This document shows, piece after piece, positions 1-6,731 of a DNA stretch of 6,787 bases. A program made the translations under genes and the position numbers. Numbering within the stretch: position 1 is the stretch's first letter; each line of letters opens with the position of its first letter. The notes below the pieces were generated by a model, which was given only the letters and a program-made list of their open reading frames with translations, searched no databases and was not told the DNA's origin. This DNA comes from Eubacteriales Family XIII. Incertae Sedis bacterium (GTDB lineage Bacteria; Bacillota; Clostridia; Peptostreptococcales; Anaerovoracaceae), in assembly GCA_031283865.1 (NCBI GenBank), contig JAITAX010000087.1, positions 1 through 6,787 on the forward strand. The letters run 5' to 3'.

Positions 1-525
1 GTGACGAGCACCTCCCTGCGTCACGCGGGAGACAAGCTGAACGAGGCCATCATCGCCTATATGCGGCGCTCCTACGATCTCCTCATCGGGGACCGGACCG
101 CGGAGGAATTGAAGATCGCAATCGGCTGCGCCTACATCGACGACGGCGCGGACGACGACGAGAAGCTGCTCTACCTCGACGCGAAAGGCCGCGACATCAT
201 CACGGGCCTCCCCAAGGTCATCAAGGTGTCGTCCAAGGAGATACACGAGGCCTTGGAAGAGCCTATCGGCGTAATCATAGACGGCGTGAAGAACACCCTC
301 GAGCATACGCCGCCGGAGCTTGCGGCGGACATCGTCAGCCACGGCATGGTGCTTTCCGGCGGGGGCGGCTTGATCCGCGGGTTAGACAAGCTGATTACGC
401 GGCACACGGGCCTGCAGGTGTTCATCGCCGAGAACGCGCTTGAAGCCGTCGCCGAGGGTACGGGCAAGAGCCTGAAAAACATTGAGAAATTGGAGCGTTA
501 CTCCAGCAAGAAGCTGTTGAAATAG
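1..525 (+). CDS. mreB: Rod shape-determining protein MreB, C-terminal part (5' end outside window)
   Basis: MreB is a bacterial actin that forms ATP-dependent filaments on the inner face of the membrane and guides the cell-wall elongation complex. The 174 codons here match the C-terminal half of a protein usually about 330-350 residues long. They start inside the conserved VTSTSLRHAGDKLNEAI stretch, which follows the phosphate-2 loop. The first GTG is therefore an internal valine, not a start. Further MreB hallmarks are AYMRRSYDLLIGDRTAE, the EALEEPIG and TPPELAADI segments, and the adenosine-binding loop GMVLSGGGGLIRGLDKLI (about window residues 115-132). The tail ERYSSKKLLK ends at TAG 523-525. 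A slightly long acidic loop (DDGADDDEK, residues 47-55) precedes the RGRDIITGLPK-like segment. It is the first gene of the mreBCD-mrdA-minD run. Family assignment is secure; Mbl or MreBH paralogues cannot be fully excluded from this half alone. Confidence 0.96.
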   Translation: MTSTSLRHAGDKLNEAIIAYMRRSYDLLIGDRTAEELKIAIGCAYIDDGADDDEKLLYLDAKGRDIITGLPKVIKVSSKEIHEALEEPIGVIIDGVKNTLEHTPPELAADIVSHGMVLSGGGGLIRGLDKLITRHTGLQVFIAENALEAVAEGTGKSLKNIEKLERYSSKKLLK

Positions 526-540
526 CAGGCTTGCTTTCCC

Positions 541-571
541 GCAGCCCGAAAGCTGCGGCGGCAGGCCGCAG
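541..571 (+). other. Two overlapping hairpins in the mreB-mreC spacer
   Basis: The 64-base gap between mreB and mreC contains two inverted repeats. The first pairs GCAGC (541-545) with GCTGC (552-556). The second is a perfect 7-bp stem of CTGCGGC (553-559) and GCCGCAG (565-571) around a 5-base loop. They share bases 553-556, so only one can form at a time. No run of T follows, so this is not a standard intrinsic terminator. The stronger stem ends directly before the weak GAGAAG purine stretch (571-576), the nearest thing to a ribosome binding site for mreC. A role in mRNA processing or in limiting mreC translation is an inference. Confidence 0.4.
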
Positions 572-589
572 AGAAGCAGAAAAGCGACC

Positions 590-1411
590 ATGAGATGGAT
601 ACGGAAGCACACCGGGGCAAGCACGATCATCGCGGTTTTCGCCGCCTTGCTCATCCTTGTTTTGGTTTCATATCAGACCTTCGGCGAGAGCAATATCCTC
701 GGCAGAGCGGCCGGCCGCGCGCTCGGCGTGATACAGACGCCCTTTGCGCAGGCGGCGCGCTTTCTGGACGAGCGCTTTTCCGTCTATACGCTCTCGAACG
801 AGCTTGTGCGGGAGAACGAACGGCTCAGGGTGCGCGTGGAGGCGCTTGAACGCGAGCTGAGCGAAGCGCGGCTTTCGGGCGCGGACCTCACCGATCTCGA
901 GAAGCTGTCCGAAGCTTTGAATTACGCGGACATCGGGGACGATTACGAACTCGTCACGGCGGATGTGATCGGACTTGACAGGTCGAGCGGCTTCAATATT
1001 TTCACGATCAACGTGGGTTCCGAGGACGGCGTTTCGGATGATTCCGTCGTGATCGACGGCGACGGCCTGATCGGGCGCGTGATGACGGCGAGCGAGAACA
1101 CAGCCAAGGTGATCTCGATCATAGACGAAACCAACAAGGTGGGTTTTCAGGTGTTCAGGAACCTTGAGTGGCTCGGCATGTTGCAGGGCGACGGCGCGGG
1201 CGGGCTTACGGGCTACATGCTGGACGAAACCGCCGCCGTGCGGGAGGGTGACCGGCTCGTGACCTCCGCAATCGGCGGCTTCTATCCGCCGGGTCTCATG
1301 ATCGGCAAGGTGACGAGCGTCGAGTGGAACCACGATTCGCCGCTGAAGACGGTGCATGTGGAACCCGCGGCGTATTTCAAGAGCATTCGGAAAGTGACGG
1401 TGCTGCTTTGA
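590..1411 (+). CDS. mreC: Rod shape-determining protein MreC
   Basis: MreC is a bitopic membrane protein that links the MreB/MreD/RodA membrane part of the elongasome to PBP2 outside the membrane. The 273-residue product has the standard layout. A short basic N-terminus (MRWIRKH) is followed by one membrane helix (about residues 12-29). A coiled coil rich in E, R and L spans about residues 58-105. The periplasmic-type beta-barrel domain (about 115-270) contains VIGLDRSSGFNIFTINVGS, GLIGRV, TNKVGFQV and the late FYPPGLMIGKV motif typical of MreC. The ATG at 590 is chosen because it gives the complete basic-plus-hydrophobic N-terminus. The Shine-Dalgarno sequence is poor, with only a distant GAGAAG. 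The stop codon overlaps the mreD start. The length is normal for the family. Confidence 0.95.
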   Translation: MRWIRKHTGASTIIAVFAALLILVLVSYQTFGESNILGRAAGRALGVIQTPFAQAARFLDERFSVYTLSNELVRENERLRVRVEALERELSEARLSGADLTDLEKLSEALNYADIGDDYELVTADVIGLDRSSGFNIFTINVGSEDGVSDDSVVIDGDGLIGRVMTASENTAKVISIIDETNKVGFQVFRNLEWLGMLQGDGAGGLTGYMLDETAAVREGDRLVTSAIGGFYPPGLMIGKVTSVEWNHDSPLKTVHVEPAAYFKSIRKVTVLL

Positions 1412-1941
1412 AGACGCGTTACGCGATCCCGATCTTCTTGGCGGCCTTCGTCGTACAGTCCGCCGCGTTGCGGTACATTGCGATACGCGATGTTTCCCCG
1501 AACATCCTGCTCTGCCTCGTGATCGTATTCGCTTTCCTGTACGATGAGCCTTTCGGCGCCTGCTTCGGCGTGATCTTCGGCATCCTGTGGGATATCGAAT
1601 TTGGCCTTTATGTCGGCGTTTCCGCCGTGTCGCAGATGGCGGCGGCGCTTGCCGTGATGCGGATCAAACGCTATCTGAACCACGAGCTTCTGCTTCCCGC
1701 ATTGGCGGCCGGACTGGCGGGTACGGCTTTGAACAACGTCGTTTACTGGGGGCTTTACAAGCTGACGGGGATACCGCATACACTGCTTTACATACTCGAA
1801 ATGCAGCCCGTGCTGATCGCATACAATCTGCTGTTTGTGATGCTCTTCCATCTGATACTTCGCCGCAGCGTCATCCGGCACCGCAAGGACCGCGAGTACA
1901 AGGGCGGGTTCAAGGAAGCGAAAGGTTTTATAGTGAAATGA
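1408..1941 (+). CDS. mreD: Rod shape-determining membrane protein MreD
   Basis: MreD is a small multi-pass membrane protein of the elongasome, partner of MreC and RodA/PBP2. The 177-residue product is mostly hydrophobic with about five predicted membrane segments. It has the MreD signature region SPNILLCLVIVFAFLYDEPF, then a Gly-spaced GACFGVIFGILWDI helix (about residues 31-65). The charged C-terminal tail has many K and R. The start is TTG 1408-1410, which overlaps the mreC stop as TTGA. It yields KTRYAIPIFLAAF directly before the first membrane helix. An ATG at 1324 is in frame, but it would add 28 residues lying wholly inside mreC with no MreD character. The overlap suggests translational coupling to mreC. 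The 3' end overlaps mrdA as ATGA. Confidence 0.93.
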   Translation: MKTRYAIPIFLAAFVVQSAALRYIAIRDVSPNILLCLVIVFAFLYDEPFGACFGVIFGILWDIEFGLYVGVSAVSQMAAALAVMRIKRYLNHELLLPALAAGLAGTALNNVVYWGLYKLTGIPHTLLYILEMQPVLIAYNLLFVMLFHLILRRSVIRHRKDREYKGGFKEAKGFIVK

Positions 1942-4691
1942 AGTGGATCAAACCGCGCGACAACCAGATCATATTGCTCGTCGCCCTTTTGATGGCCGCA
2001 CTGATTCTGCGCCTCTTCGTGCTGACGGTGTTGCAGCATGAGGAATGGGCCGCCGCTGCCGACGACAACGACATGCGCAGCATCTATACGGTCGCGCCGC
2101 GCGGGGAGATATACGACCGTTACGGCCGGCTGCTGGCCGGCAACCTGCCGAGCTTCACGGTGCAGTTCAGCAGGGGCAACATGCAGGCCGCCGAATTGAA
2201 CGCCGTGGCCGCGCGCTTGATCGAGATATTGGAAAAGAACGGCGAAAGCTACATCGACAATTTCCCCATCGTATACGAGGGCGGCAATTTCAAGTACCGA
2301 TATCAGATCGAGATCGAGGAATGGCTGCTTTCGCAGGCTATGCCCGCGGATTTTTCGGCGGAACAGGCTTTCGACGAGATCCGCCGCAGAAACAACGTCG
2401 ACGAGGGCTTGGACGCTTACGAAGCGCAGATCGACATGCAGAAGCTCGGCGTGACGCCGCCCATCTCCGTCGTTCGCATGAATTACACGAAAGATATGGA
2501 CAAGGCGGCTTTTTTGCAGCGCTACAGCCTCGCAACGAACATCTCAGCCCGCGACGCTTTCTATGCGATACGCGACTACTTTGAAATCGAGGCTTCCGTT
2601 CCGATTTCGACGGCGCGCAAGCTGATTATATTGCGCAACGAGTTGAAGCTGCTCGGCTATCGGCAGTACGTGCCGGCCAACATCGCGATGAACGTCTCGG
2701 ACGCCACGGTCATGCAGATCGAGGAGATGGGCAACGAACTCAAGGGCGTCAGCGTCGTGACAGAGTCGATTCGCTACTATCCGAACGGAAACGCGGCGAG
2801 CCACGTGCTGGGCTATATGGGCAAGATCTCCGAATCCCTGAAAGAGCGCTATGTGGATGAACTGGGCTACAGGCCCACGGATATGATCGGTCTCGACGGC
2901 GTGGAAAAGAGCCTTGAGAGCACGCTCAAGGGCAAGGACGGCATCAAGGAGGTACAGGTCAACTCCCGCGGCGAACTGAAAAAGGTCATCAGCGAGCAGG
3001 TGGCGGAGAAAGGCAAGGACGTGTACCTGACGATTGACCTCTCCTTGCAGCAGTCCTGCGAGGAGATCCTCACCAAGGGGCTTGACCGCCTGCAAAAAGG
3101 CGGAACCTTTGAAAGCGAATGGGGGAGCTACAAGTTCCGGGAGGCGCAGCCCAACGCGAACGTCGGTTCGGTCGTCGTGCTCGACGTGAAGACCGCGGAA
3201 CCGCTCGCCATCGCCAATGTGCCGAGTTTTGACCCGAACCTGTTTGCGACGGGCATCGGCAATGAGGCTTGGAACGCGCTGCAGAGCCAAAATCCGCGTG
3301 ACCTGCTCGCACCGCTGCCGCTCTACAACGTGGCGACGCGCACCGCCGTGCAGCCGGGTTCCACGTTCAAACCCATAACGGCCATCGCGGCCCTCGAATC
3401 GGGCCTGAATCCGAATATGCGGCTCTACGACGGCGGCTTCGTGACGGTCGGCAACAGGCCCTACAAGTGCCTGCTGTACAGCACGAGCGGCAGCAGTCAC
3501 GGCAGCGTGAACCTCTACGAGGCGCTTGAGGTGTCGTGCAACTACTATTTCTTCGACATCGCGACGGGCATGGATTTTTACAGGAACAAGCCGCTTTCCT
3601 ACCACAGCGCCATCGATATCGACAAGATCACCTCCTACGCCGAGCAGTTTGGTCTCGGACAATATACGGGCATAGAGCTTGCCGAAACCGCCGCCGGCGT
3701 GCCGAATGCCGCGACGAAGATGGCGATGACGAAATCCCTGCTGAAACGCCATCTGTACGACAACGCGGAGGAGTATTTTACACCGGCCTTTTTGAACGAC
3801 GCCGCGCTGCTCGGCGGCAGCATAGAGGAGATCGTGAGCTGGGCGGAAGAAAACCCCAAGCGCTCCGAAATCGTTGCGCGTATGCAGGACATGGGCGTCA
3901 AGGAGGATCAGATCAATCGCGTCGCGGACACCTGCAAGTCCACCTACTTCAACTTCGCCCAGTGGACGACGGGCGACGAGCTGAACATCTCTATCGGACA
4001 GGGCGAGAACGCCTATACGCCCCTGCAAATCGCGAACTACATCGCGACCATAGGCAACGGCGGGGTCAGAAACGAGATCAGCCTCGTGCGCGCCACAGAG
4101 GGGGAGGGCATCGTCGAAAAGGCGCCCGGCGTCAAGGTTGCGCTGAGCGACGACGCTTTCCTCGGCGATGTGATAGAGGGCATGAAGCGCGTCGTGAAAG
4201 GCTCGCACGGCAGTTTGTACAGCCAGTTTGTGGGCCTGCCCGTCTCCGTCGCGGCCAAGACGGGAACCGCGCAGAAGAGCGGCTATATACAGCCTCCGGA
4301 TGAGGTGGAGTACATAAAGGAGCATCTGTCCGGCATCGATGCCGGCTTGGAATGGGAGAGCGTCGAAACCGAGATGAACAGGCTTATGACGCAGCTCCCC
4401 GACATCTATACGTCCAAAAACAAGGCGGTTCGCCGCGCGGTCGTCAACCTGAGCAGCTACAGTTCCGCGATAACGGAGGAGCGCATGGATTCTTTCAAGG
4501 ACAGCTACAGGCCCTTTTCGTGGGTCGTGGCGCTGGCGCCGGCGGAGGATCCGCACATCGCGGTCGCGGTGCTCGTGTTTCAGGGCAACAGTTCACTGAA
4601 CGCCGCGCCCATTGCGAAGGAGGTTATAGCGAGGTATATGGAGCTTGAGAAAGAATACCGGGATTACGATCTCGGTACGGTGATCGATTGA
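1938..4691 (+). CDS. mrdA: Penicillin-binding protein 2 (class B elongasome transpeptidase), long clostridial type
   Basis: This is the peptidoglycan D,D-transpeptidase that crosslinks glycan strands made by RodA during elongation, anchored in the membrane with its catalytic domain outside. The product has 917 residues. It has one membrane helix (about 10-30), the pedestal motif RGEIYDRYGRLLAGN (55-69), HVLGYMGKIS, and GLDGVEK (318-324). The catalytic motifs are STFK with nucleophile Ser475 and Lys478, SCN (533-535) and KTG (774-776, within AAKTGTAQ). The protein is much longer than E. coli PBP2 (633 residues). Extra sequence lies in the pedestal (about 100-240), between SCN and KTG (about 590-670, helical and charged) and after KTG (about 785-855). 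Similar expansions occur in clostridial PBP2s as far as I recall. The ATG in the ATGA overlap with mreD fixes the start. An in-frame ATG at 1587 lies inside mreD and gives a non-homologous leader. Confidence 0.96.
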   Translation: MKWIKPRDNQIILLVALLMAALILRLFVLTVLQHEEWAAAADDNDMRSIYTVAPRGEIYDRYGRLLAGNLPSFTVQFSRGNMQAAELNAVAARLIEILEKNGESYIDNFPIVYEGGNFKYRYQIEIEEWLLSQAMPADFSAEQAFDEIRRRNNVDEGLDAYEAQIDMQKLGVTPPISVVRMNYTKDMDKAAFLQRYSLATNISARDAFYAIRDYFEIEASVPISTARKLIILRNELKLLGYRQYVPANIAMNVSDATVMQIEEMGNELKGVSVVTESIRYYPNGNAASHVLGYMGKISESLKERYVDELGYRPTDMIGLDGVEKSLESTLKGKDGIKEVQVNSRGELKKVISEQVAEKGKDVYLTIDLSLQQSCEEILTKGLDRLQKGGTFESEWGSYKFREAQPNANVGSVVVLDVKTAEPLAIANVPSFDPNLFATGIGNEAWNALQSQNPRDLLAPLPLYNVATRTAVQPGSTFKPITAIAALESGLNPNMRLYDGGFVTVGNRPYKCLLYSTSGSSHGSVNLYEALEVSCNYYFFDIATGMDFYRNKPLSYHSAIDIDKITSYAEQFGLGQYTGIELAETAAGVPNAATKMAMTKSLLKRHLYDNAEEYFTPAFLNDAALLGGSIEEIVSWAEENPKRSEIVARMQDMGVKEDQINRVADTCKSTYFNFAQWTTGDELNISIGQGENAYTPLQIANYIATIGNGGVRNEISLVRATEGEGIVEKAPGVKVALSDDAFLGDVIEGMKRVVKGSHGSLYSQFVGLPVSVAAKTGTAQKSGYIQPPDEVEYIKEHLSGIDAGLEWESVETEMNRLMTQLPDIYTSKNKAVRRAVVNLSSYSSAITEERMDSFKDSYRPFSWVVALAPAEDPHIAVAVLVFQGNSSLNAAPIAKEVIARYMELEKEYRDYDLGTVID

Positions 4692-4703
4692 GCGAGAGCA
4701 AGC

Positions 4704-4710
4704 GAGGAAA
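4704..4710 (+). promoter_or_regulatory. Ribosome binding site that fixes the TTG start of the minD-like gene
   Basis: GAGGAAA lies 5 bases before TTG 4716-4718, with the GAGGA core ending 7 bases before it. This supports the non-ATG start. Translation from this TTG gives MGKIIISASGKGGVGKS, the expected N-terminus of a MinD, with the signature lysine at residue 11. Confidence 0.7.
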
Positions 4711-4715
4711 GCGAA

Positions 4716-5438
4716 TTGGGTAAAATCATCATATCCGCATCAGGAAAAGGCGGCGTCGGCAAGTCGGTATTCACCGTGAATCTCGGCGCGACCCTCGCGG
4801 AACGGGGCGTAAAGGTCGTTATGATCGACATGAACCTCGGGTTGCGCAATATGGACATCTATCTGGGCCTTGAGAGCAAAGTCATCTTCGATGTGGCGGA
4901 TGTTCTCGGCGGCCTGTGCGGCTATCGCCGCGCCGTGCTGCGCGACAAGCGTTTCCCCTGCCTCCATATGATACCGGCGACGCAGAACAGGCGCAAGTTC
5001 AGCTTCGACGAAGCGTCCGTGGCGGCCTTTTACGCGAAGCTGAGCGAAAGCTACGACTACGTGCTCGTGGACGGGCCTGCGGGCGTGGATCGGGATTTGA
5101 TGCTGGCGGCCGCGGGCGGGGACGTCGCCGTAATCGTAACGATGCTGGAGCATGTCGCGCTGCGCGACGCGGACATGGCGGATCGCGTCCTTTCGGAGGC
5201 GGGCGTGTCGCAGCGCGCCTGCGTGCTGAACAAGGTGAACCGCGAGTTGATGCGCAGCGGGCTTTTCCCCAGCTTCGAGGACGTGTCCGCGCGCGTAAGA
5301 TCGCCGCTCATAGGCATCATCCAATACGACGAAAACATCAACATCTCCGCCAACTGCGGGGTTCCTATCGTGTACCAGAGGGGCAGCTACATCGAAGAGA
5401 ATTTCAACAGGATTGCGGACAGGCTGCTCAGCCTTTGA
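4716..5438 (+). CDS. minD: MinD-like deviant Walker A ATPase, lacking the C-terminal membrane-targeting region
   Basis: MinD is a ParA/MinD-type ATPase that dimerises on ATP, binds the membrane and recruits the division inhibitor MinC; MinE usually stimulates it. The 240-residue product has the deviant Walker A motif GKGGVGKS (10-17; Lys11 and Lys16), switch I IDMNLGLRNMD (37-47), and the Walker B-type segment VLVDGPAG (116-123). RDAD in the middle matches MinD RDSD. LGLRN identifies MinD rather than Soj, and no FlhG-type N-terminal extension is present. Two oddities stand out. Residue 40 is Asn where E. coli MinD has the hydrolysis-related Asp40. The chain also ends at IADRLLSL, about 25-30 residues early, so the linker and amphipathic membrane-targeting helix are missing. 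It sits 24 bases after mrdA with no minC or minE, converging on rodA. Family assignment is strong; an active Min function is uncertain. Confidence 0.9.
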   Translation: MGKIIISASGKGGVGKSVFTVNLGATLAERGVKVVMIDMNLGLRNMDIYLGLESKVIFDVADVLGGLCGYRRAVLRDKRFPCLHMIPATQNRRKFSFDEASVAAFYAKLSESYDYVLVDGPAGVDRDLMLAAAGGDVAVIVTMLEHVALRDADMADRVLSEAGVSQRACVLNKVNRELMRSGLFPSFEDVSARVRSPLIGIIQYDENINISANCGVPIVYQRGSYIEENFNRIADRLLSL

Positions 5439-5457
5439 CGCGGCTTCGATGCGCGCC

Positions 5458-6564
5458 TCAGAAATTGATCGTCTTGTTCCGTATGCCCACGTTCAAAACC
5501 AAGCCGATTGCGAGCATATTGGCCGCGACCGCCGTGCCGCCCGAGCTGATGAAAGGCAGGGGTATGCCGGTCACGGGCATAAGGCCCATGTTCATGCCGA
5601 TGTTTTCAAATATCTGAAAGGCGAACATCGTCACAATGCCTATGACGATCAGCGAGCCGTACATGTCCTTGGCCCTGCCGCTGATCCGCCAGAGGCGCAG
5701 CAGGAAGACGAGATAGAGGCATATGAGCGCCGCGCCGCCGATGAAGCCCAGTTCCTCCGCCATGACCGCGAAGATGAAGTCGGATTCCTGCACGGGGATG
5801 AAGTTCAGTTCTTTCTGCGTGCCGGAAAAGAGGCCCTTGCCGAACAATCCGCCCGAGCCGATGGCGACTTTCGCCTGATGCACCTGCCACGTCGTGCTTA
5901 TGCTCAAATTCTCCGGGTGCAGGAAGCCCTCGATGCGATCCCTCTGATATTTCTCCATAAAGCGATAGAATACGGGCAGCGCGATGAGAACGGCTGCGGA
6001 AAGTCTTCCGAACAGCTTGCCGTCTATGCCCGCGTAGAACACCATGCCCACGCACATGACGGCGAGGACAAGTCCGGAGCCAAAGTCCTGTTTCATGATG
6101 AGCGCGAGGAAAGGCGCCGCGTACAGCACGGAGAAAAACACGCCTTTGACGGAAACCAGCGAATCGCGCGCCCCCGCGAGGAAGTGCGCGAAGATCAGCA
6201 CGAACAGGATGCGGACGAGTTCCGAGGGCTGCATCGTCGCTATGCCAAGGTCGATCCACGCGAGGGACCCCGTATTCATATCCGTGCCGAGCGGCGTATA
6301 GACGCTGAGCTGGAAGAGCAGCGCGCAGGCGTAGATCGGTTTTTCGTAGCGCGCGAATATCTGATAGTCGATCAGCAACGCCACGCCGACGGCCATATAG
6401 CCCAGCAGATAGGAGGCCGCCTGTACCACGACGCTGCGGTTCAGCATGTTCTCGCCGTCGTAGGTGATGCTCACGATCATGACAATGCTGATGAACGCGA
6501 AAAAAAGCGGCAATATCAGCAAGATTCGGTCTATGCGTTTCAGCAAATTAAAAAAATATCCCAT
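5458..6564 (-). CDS. rodA: RodA, SEDS-family peptidoglycan glycosyltransferase
   Basis: RodA is a multi-pass membrane enzyme that polymerises lipid II into glycan strands and works as a pair with PBP2. The 368-residue product has the family length and about ten hydrophobic segments. Conserved SEDS features are MQPSEL (111-116), KQDFGSG (158-164), RDRIEGFLHPEN (208-219), AIGSGGLFGKG (234-244), and the catalytic-loop segment QESDFIFAVMAEELGF with Asp262, equivalent to the E. coli catalytic Asp. The C-terminal GIPLPFISSGGTAVAANM segment (333-350) is also typical. The residues before Asp262 are E-S rather than the common H-T. The start is the first in-frame ATG after an in-frame TGA, with AGGGG 12 bases upstream. 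A weak -10-like TATACA lies at 6587-6592 on this strand, without a good -35. The gene converges on minD with a 19-base gap, whereas clostridial rodA usually follows the min genes on the same strand. Confidence 0.95.
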   Translation of the reverse strand: MGYFFNLLKRIDRILLILPLFFAFISIVMIVSITYDGENMLNRSVVVQAASYLLGYMAVGVALLIDYQIFARYEKPIYACALLFQLSVYTPLGTDMNTGSLAWIDLGIATMQPSELVRILFVLIFAHFLAGARDSLVSVKGVFFSVLYAAPFLALIMKQDFGSGLVLAVMCVGMVFYAGIDGKLFGRLSAAVLIALPVFYRFMEKYQRDRIEGFLHPENLSISTTWQVHQAKVAIGSGGLFGKGLFSGTQKELNFIPVQESDFIFAVMAEELGFIGGAALICLYLVFLLRLWRISGRAKDMYGSLIVIGIVTMFAFQIFENIGMNMGLMPVTGIPLPFISSGGTAVAANMLAIGLVLNVGIRNKTINF

Positions 6565-6576
6565 ATGTATTCATAA

Positions 6577-6581
6577 CCCCT
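6577..6581 (-). promoter_or_regulatory. Probable ribosome binding site of rodA
   Basis: On the minus strand AGGGG lies 12 bases before the rodA ATG. The spacing is longer than ideal, but no better purine stretch is nearby. An ATG in between (minus strand, 10 bases upstream of the rodA start) is out of frame. Confidence 0.4.
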
Positions 6582-6657
6582 GTTGTTGTATAGTCGGCAA
6601 AGGGTTACAGTTCAGAGGCAGCCGGCCGGAGGCTTGGTAATCCTCTCCGCTCGTCGC

Positions 6658-6675
6658 AACGCCGCAAACGGCGTT
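6658..6675. repeat. Perfect 7-bp hairpin
   Basis: AACGCCG (6658-6664) pairs with CGGCGTT (6669-6675) around a CAAA loop. No T-run follows on either strand, so it is not a normal intrinsic terminator. The sequence GCAAACGGC at 6664-6672 is also complementary over nine bases to 6731-6739, so an alternative fold competes with this hairpin. Confidence 0.5.
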
Positions 6676-6683
6676 TGACGGTA

Positions 6684-6712
6684 AACTCCAACCCGGCTGA
6701 AGCCGGGGAGTT
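6684..6712. mobile_element. Bulged hairpin resembling an IS200/IS605 (tnpB) element end
   Basis: AACTC (6684-6688) pairs with GAGTT (6708-6712). Inside it, after a 3-base one-sided bulge, CCCGGC (6692-6697) pairs with GCCGGG (6702-6707) around a 4-base loop. Read on the minus strand it is AACTC-CCCGGC-TTCA-GCCGGG followed by a bulge and GAGTT. Its shape and TTCA loop resemble the hairpin near the right end of many tnpB elements, which is part of the omega RNA scaffold. That would place tnpB beyond the right window edge on the minus strand. No transposase domain or RuvC motif is visible here, so this may be only a remnant, a non-autonomous end or a chance hairpin. Confidence 0.3.
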
Positions 6713-6731
6713 CTCGAGTGGCACCTTCCGG

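Noticed and set aside
1..3. GTG at the first base as the start of mreB
   Set aside because: It is the internal valine of the conserved VTSTS segment; the true start is upstream of the window.
1587..1937. In-frame N-terminal extension of PBP2 inside mreD
   Set aside because: The extension is arginine- and alanine-rich frame noise. The ATG at 1938 gives the proper short cytosolic tail and membrane helix.
2544..4556. Minus-strand open frame of 670 codons antisense to mrdA
   Set aside because: It is a GC-driven shadow. The composition is rich in H, R, D and V with no domain pattern, and it lies wholly opposite the strongly supported PBP2 gene.
4740..5324. Minus-strand frame opposite the minD-like gene
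   Set aside because: Its sequence mirrors MinD codon positions and shows no family motif.
5422..5436. Intrinsic terminator at the end of minD
   Set aside because: GGCT/AGCC forms only a 4-bp stem with three T after it, too weak to call.
5436..5500. A frameshifted membrane-targeting tail of MinD downstream of its stop
   Set aside because: One other frame gives a short basic-hydrophobic stretch (KLIVLFR), but this is the complement of the conserved rodA C-terminus, so I treat it as coincidence.
5413..6576. Plus-strand open frame of 387 codons antisense to rodA
   Set aside because: It is a shadow of rodA: very rich in H, R, E, D and A, with no recognisable fold. It starts inside minD, while the opposite strand carries clear SEDS motifs.
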